The notes under the pieces were generated by a model, which made no database searches, was not told the origin of the DNA, and worked only from the letters and a program-made list of their open reading frames with translations. From Candidatus Peregrinibacteria bacterium (GTDB taxonomy: Bacteria > Patescibacteriota > Gracilibacteria > UM-FILTER-43-11), in assembly GCA_016220125.1 (NCBI GenBank), contig JACRIF010000066.1, forward strand, positions 1-8,287: a stretch of 8,287 nt of DNA. Direction: 5' to 3'. Positions 4,900 to 8,287 of the stretch are shown here, one piece after another. The position numbers and the translations under genes were made by a program. Each line of letters begins with the position of its first letter. The stretch's first letter is position 1.

Positions 4900-6291
4900 A
4901 TGGCCCTGATCCAAGTTGAAACATCACCGAAACCCCTTCCTGCCTCACCCGTTGCTACGGGGGTTGGAGCGACGCCGAAGGCGGCGTCCGCGCTTCCCAA
5001 TGCGGCTCCGGCGCCCATGGTGAACCCGCCGGTGCAGGTCAAGTCGGAGTCCAAGATGAACCCGACCGAGCTGATGAGCTCGTTGCAGAATTCCGTGATT
5101 GCGGGCAACATCCCCCAGATCGTGTTGCACATGATCACCTACGCGACCAATATCCTCACGTCCGATATCCACATCGAACCTCAGGAGAAATTCGTCCGGG
5201 TCCGTTTCCGCGTGGATGGCGTGCTTCGCTTGATGATCGAATACCCGCTCAACATCCACCCCGCCGTGGTGTCGCGCGTCAAAATCATGTCCGGCCTCAA
5301 GATCGACGAGCAGCGCGTTCCCCAGGATGGCCGTTTGCAAATCGTGACCGAGGATGGCAAATCGCTCGACCTCCGCGTCTCGACCCTGCCCACAGTCAAC
5401 GGCGAGAAGATCGTTATGCGTATCCAGGACAAGTCCAAGAAAATCCCGGAACTGACCGAATTGGGCATCCAAGGCGAGAACCTTTCCAAAATGGAACGCT
5501 TCCTCAAGTTGCCGAACGGAGTCGTGCTGGTCACCGGACCGACCGGTTCGGGAAAAACCAACACCTTGTACTCCGTGCTCCGCCGTTTGAACCAGGTGGG
5601 GGTCAATATCATGACCTTCGAGGATCCGGTCGAGTACCAGATGGACGGCCTGAACCAGAGCCAGATGAAGCCCGAGATCAAATACGACTTTGCCACGGGT
5701 CTTCGCACCGCTCTCCGTCAGGACCCCAACATCATCATGGTGGGAGAGATCCGTGACCAGGAGACCATCGATATCGCCATCCGCGCCGCTCTCACGGGCC
5801 ATTTGGTGCTTTCCACCATCCACACCAACAGCGCCGTCGGCACCCTGACCCGTATCACGGATATGGGCGTGCCCGGCTTCATGATCGCGTCGGCCATTCG
5901 CGGCATCATCGCCCAGCGCTTGGTCCGAAAGGTCTGCTCCAATTGCGCGGAGAAGTTTACTCCGGAGCCTTCCATTCAAGCTGAAATACGCAAGGAGCTG
6001 GAAGGGGTCAGCGAGAAGCATTTGGATCCGAAATTGCTTGAAAACATCCAGTTGTCCAAGGGCAAGGGGTGCGACCTGTGCGGTCATACGGGAAGCCGTG
6101 GCCGCTTGGGCGTGTTCGAGATTCTGGAAATGGACCGCGAGGTGGGTGCGCTGTTGCTCAAAAACGCGCCCGACACGCTCCTGATGGACCAGGCCAAGAA
6201 AAGCGGCATGGTCACGCTGAAGCAGGATGGTTTCATCAAGGCGCTCCGGGGCGAAATCCCGATCGAGGAAGTGTATCGAATTGTTGCTTAA
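4900..6291 (+). CDS. pilB: PilB/GspE-type pilus assembly ATPase lacking the N1 domain
   Basis: Cytoplasmic hexameric motor that powers pilin addition at the platform. 463 residues. The N2 domain starts near 57, with TSDIHIEP at 87-94. Walker A GPTGSGKT is at 213-220 (K219), the Asp box TFEDPVEYQ at 239-247, Walker B with the type II/IV signature LRQDPNIIMVGEIRD at 272-286 (E283), and the His box TGHLVLSTIHTN at 299-310. Two CxxC pairs (C346/C349, C391/C394) form the zinc site typical of PilB/GspE and absent from PilT; the PilT motif AIRNLIRE is not seen. Family members are usually about 500-570 residues with an N-terminal N1 (MshEN-type) domain. Here only about 52 Pro/Ala-rich residues precede N2. 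An alternative start at M53 (5056) has a GGAG six bases upstream, but the ATG at 4900 keeps the open frame. No PilT gene is in the window. Confidence 0.93.
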   Translation: MALIQVETSPKPLPASPVATGVGATPKAASALPNAAPAPMVNPPVQVKSESKMNPTELMSSLQNSVIAGNIPQIVLHMITYATNILTSDIHIEPQEKFVRVRFRVDGVLRLMIEYPLNIHPAVVSRVKIMSGLKIDEQRVPQDGRLQIVTEDGKSLDLRVSTLPTVNGEKIVMRIQDKSKKIPELTELGIQGENLSKMERFLKLPNGVVLVTGPTGSGKTNTLYSVLRRLNQVGVNIMTFEDPVEYQMDGLNQSQMKPEIKYDFATGLRTALRQDPNIIMVGEIRDQETIDIAIRAALTGHLVLSTIHTNSAVGTLTRITDMGVPGFMIASAIRGIIAQRLVRKVCSNCAEKFTPEPSIQAEIRKELEGVSEKHLDPKLLENIQLSKGKGCDLCGHTGSRGRLGVFEILEMDREVGALLLKNAPDTLLMDQAKKSGMVTLKQDGFIKALRGEIPIEEVYRIVA

Positions 6292-6295
6292 AAAA

Positions 6296-6389
6296 GTTAA
6301 GAGTTAAGAATTAAAAATTAAGAGTTGGAAGTTCCGGGTTCTGAGTTGTGTGAAAACTCTGAACTCATAACTCCTCACTCATAACTAAG
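6296..6389. repeat. Inverted heptamer array between pilB and pilC
   Basis: From 6296 eight 7-base units run in register (6296-6351): GTTAAGA twice, then ATTAAAA, ATTAAGA, GTTGGAA, GTTCCGG, GTTCTGA and GTTGTGT. After three bases the opposite orientation follows as five units from 6355: AACTCTG, AACTCAT, AACTCCT, CACTCAT and AACTAAG. Bases 6295-6326 match the reverse complement of 6355-6386 at 24 of 32 positions. A tighter local stem pairs 6338-6347 with 6355-6364 (9 of 10). The array fills almost the whole gap and lies inside the presumed operon. Confidence 0.75.
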
Positions 6390-6393
6390 CATT

Positions 6394-7611
6394 ATGTCTC
6401 CTACCACACTACATATCGGCGCCGCCATGGGGGCTGAAGAACTGGCCAAGGCCAGGGCGACGGAGACGGAGCAAGCCAAGCCCCGAAAGGCGGAAAGCGC
6501 CATGGACCGGCTGAACGGCTATTTGGCGCGTTTTACGCCCATCAAGGATGACGACAAGGTCAGTTTTTTCCGCTTGATGGCGACCATGGTCAACGCCGGC
6601 ATCTCAATCACCAAGGCGCTACGGATCATGGAGGAGCAGACCGAGAACCTGCATTTCAGGCAGGTCATCCACAACATCATGCTTCGGATCGAGGGGGGCT
6701 CCAGTTTCTCCGAGGCCTTGGGCTTCTACACCGAATTTTTCTCCGAATCCCAGATTGGCATGGTCGAGTCGGGCGAGGCGACCGGCCGTTTGAACCAGAC
6801 CATGCTCCAGATCGCGACCGAGACGGAAAAATCATCGCAATTGGTCAAGAAGATCAAAGGCGCCATGATTTATCCCGTCACGATTTTGATCATCGTGTTC
6901 CTGGCCATGTACGCCATCATGACTTTGGTCATGCCCAAGATCAAGGATGTGTTCTCCAGTTTGGGCGGGAAACTGCCTGCCATGACCCAAGTCCTTATCG
7001 ATGCCAGCGATTTTTTGGTCGCCAAGACCGGCCCGGTCCCCAATTCGTTGCTGGTGCTCGGAATCATCGTCTTCGTGTTTTTGGTGTTCATGCGATGGAA
7101 AAGGACCAAGTCCGGCCGTTTGATCTGGGCCGAGATAACCCTGCGCATCCCCGTGTTCGGCAACTTGATCCGCAAGACCGCGATCGCCCGTTTCTGCCGA
7201 AGTTTGGGAACCCTCACGAACAGCGGCGTTTCCATCGTGAAGGCGCTCTACATCACGGCGGGGAGCGTGGGCAACCCGATTTACGAAAAGCGCGTCAAAT
7301 TGATCGCCGAGGATGTGAAACGGGGTATCACCATGGGTGAGAACATGAAGGATGACCTCAAGCATTTCCCATCGATGGTCGTGGGTATGATCAACGTCGC
7401 CGAGCAGACCGCCCAGGTCGACCAGATCACGGGCAAGCTCGCGGATTTCTACGAGGAGGAATTGGACGACATGGTCAAGAACCTGTCGCGCCTCATGGAG
7501 CCGATCATCATCGTGGTGCTGGGCAGCATGGTCGGTTTTCTGGTGATCGCGGTCATGCTCCCGATTCTCCAATCCTCCGATCTTGCGAATGCCGGCGGCG
7601 GGGGAGGTTAG
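6394..7611 (+). CDS. pilC: PilC/GspF-type inner-membrane platform protein
   Basis: Integral membrane platform on which pilins are assembled and to which the PilB motor couples. 405 residues, the usual length. Two T2SSF-type cytoplasmic domains are visible (about 55-155 and 262-365), each starting with the family pattern: FFRLMATMVNAGISITKAL (58-76) and FCRSLGTLTNSGVSIVKAL (267-285). Membrane helices lie at about 157-179, 217-235 and 369-392. The repeat landmark VESGEATGRL (124-133) is matched in the second domain by VAEQTAQVDQ. The protein ends in a five-glycine tail after SSDLANA, and the first 40 residues are polar and not conserved. It follows pilB after a 102-base gap filled by heptamer repeats. 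The start ATG has no Shine-Dalgarno sequence; a later ATG (M12) cannot be excluded. Confidence 0.94.
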   Translation: MSPTTLHIGAAMGAEELAKARATETEQAKPRKAESAMDRLNGYLARFTPIKDDDKVSFFRLMATMVNAGISITKALRIMEEQTENLHFRQVIHNIMLRIEGGSSFSEALGFYTEFFSESQIGMVESGEATGRLNQTMLQIATETEKSSQLVKKIKGAMIYPVTILIIVFLAMYAIMTLVMPKIKDVFSSLGGKLPAMTQVLIDASDFLVAKTGPVPNSLLVLGIIVFVFLVFMRWKRTKSGRLIWAEITLRIPVFGNLIRKTAIARFCRSLGTLTNSGVSIVKALYITAGSVGNPIYEKRVKLIAEDVKRGITMGENMKDDLKHFPSMVVGMINVAEQTAQVDQITGKLADFYEEELDDMVKNLSRLMEPIIIVVLGSMVGFLVIAVMLPILQSSDLANAGGGGG

Positions 7612-7644
7612 TCCGTCCAATGGCTCAGACGCTGTAAAAACCCC

Positions 7645-7674
7645 TTGCATGCCCACAGGGAAGTCTGGTATGAT
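7645..7674 (+). promoter_or_regulatory. Promoter of the prepilin gene
   Basis: TTGCAT (7645-7650), 18 bases, then TATGAT (7669-7674) with a TGG extended -10. A second perfect TATAAT lies at 7680-7685 without a clear -35. Transcription from the main box would begin near 7681, giving a short AT-rich leader of under 30 bases before the ATG at 7709. A dedicated promoter fits the need for far more pilin than machinery. Confidence 0.65.
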
Positions 7675-7708
7675 TATAGTATAATTTATATTTTAAAATA
7701 AAAACACA

Positions 7709-8287
7709 ATGAAGAAAAATGTTCTCCAGCGCGGTTTTACCCTTATTGAGTTGATGATCGTCATCGTCATCCTCGGTATTTTGATGGGCACCATTCTGCC
7801 CCGTCTGACCGGCGCCCAGGGTCGCGCCCGCGACACAGCCAAGATTGCGGATCTTTCCAATCTTGCTCAGGCTTTGGAAGTTTTTTATAACGATAACGGC
7901 CAATATCCCGCTTATGCCGATGCTACGGAAGGGGCACCGGGTTGTATCATCAGCAATGATGGAACTTTGACGAAGGTCGCCACCGACCTCAAGATCTATC
8001 TCAAGGGAGAGCAGATTCCGGCCCCTGCCAACGTCAAATCCACCACTTTCACCTGCGTCGGCAATTATTTCTACAAGCCTTTGAATAAGGGTGGCCTTTC
8101 GAATGCCGCCTACGTTTTGGCGACCGATGTGGAAACGTGGCAGATGGCAAACTGGACGATTGATCCCGCCAATTTGACGGTGACCGGCGGTGCGGTCTCA
8201 GCTGCCGCCCCCGATACGGAATTCCCGACAGACACTGCTTATCAGGATATCGCTGCTAAGGCTGGAAAGAAGGCTCCGGTCGGTACA
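7709..8287 (+). CDS. Type IV prepilin or pseudopilin (C-terminus cut by window edge)
   Basis: 193 codons are visible without a stop. The leader MKKNVLQRG is followed by FTLIELMIVIVILGILMGTI, a class III prepilin signal: cleavage and N-methylation by a PilD-type peptidase are expected between G9 and F10, leaving the conserved Glu5 (E14 of the precursor). The hydrophobic helix is the assembly spine. RARDTAKIADLSNLAQAL and EVFYNDNGQYPAY then form the pseudopilin-like pattern common in Patescibacteria. Two cysteines (C79, C116) could form a disulphide. The C-terminal part is Ala/Thr/Asp-rich and continues beyond the window. It follows pilC after 97 bases and has its own promoter. It could be the main pilin, a minor pilin or a secretion pseudopilin; one gene cannot tell. 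No Shine-Dalgarno sequence precedes the ATG. Confidence 0.93.
   Translation, partial: MKKNVLQRGFTLIELMIVIVILGILMGTILPRLTGAQGRARDTAKIADLSNLAQALEVFYNDNGQYPAYADATEGAPGCIISNDGTLTKVATDLKIYLKGEQIPAPANVKSTTFTCVGNYFYKPLNKGGLSNAAYVLATDVETWQMANWTIDPANLTVTGGAVSAAAPDTEFPTDTAYQDIAAKAGKKAPVGT

Noticed and set aside
6296..6389. CRISPR array or mobile-element end
   Set aside because: The units are only 7 bases, without spacers, and no cas gene, transposase or target duplication is visible.

Overview
The window looks like chromosomal DNA from a bacterium of the Candidate Phyla Radiation (Patescibacteria); a Peregrinibacteria-like lineage is possible but unproven. The clues are a compact type IV pilus locus without visible outer-membrane parts, a pilin of the small pseudopilin type common in that group (prepilin motif, then 'ALEVFYNDNGQYP'), start codons mostly without Shine-Dalgarno sequences, and fairly GC-rich genes split by AT-rich gaps. 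UGA is a stop here: an RF2 gene is present and is itself controlled by an in-frame UGA. This argues against the glycine-UGA code of Gracilibacteria and Absconditabacteria. The taxonomy is inference.

Left part (1-1694, minus strand): two translation genes, prfB (release factor 2, with a programmed +1 frameshift) followed by def (peptide deformylase, running off the left edge). The 119-base gap between them holds an imperfect hairpin and a run of 7-base repeats.

Divergent control region (1695-1897): a weaker candidate promoter drives prfB leftwards and a near-consensus extended -10 promoter drives the pilus genes rightwards. Between them is a perfect 24-bp inverted repeat built from the heptamer TTGAGAC.

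Right part (1898-8287, plus strand): a pilus locus in the order PilN-like, PilO-like, PilB ATPase, PilC platform protein, prepilin (cut by the right edge). PilN-like and PilO-like proteins would form the membrane alignment complex, PilC the inner-membrane platform, PilB the cytoplasmic assembly motor, and the prepilin the fibre subunit or a minor pilin. No PilM, PilT, PilD, PilP or secretin gene lies in the window.

The most unusual item is the PilN-like protein. It carries about 525 extra cytoplasmic residues: three TPR-like helical repeats, then a long Pro/Ala/Val/Lys-rich linker in which a short motif (xxFxxLFGxKxE) recurs three times with different codons. A second theme is non-coding: three separate gaps carry degenerate 7-base tandem repeats of different sequence, two of them arranged as inverted arrays, and the third next to a separate imperfect hairpin.
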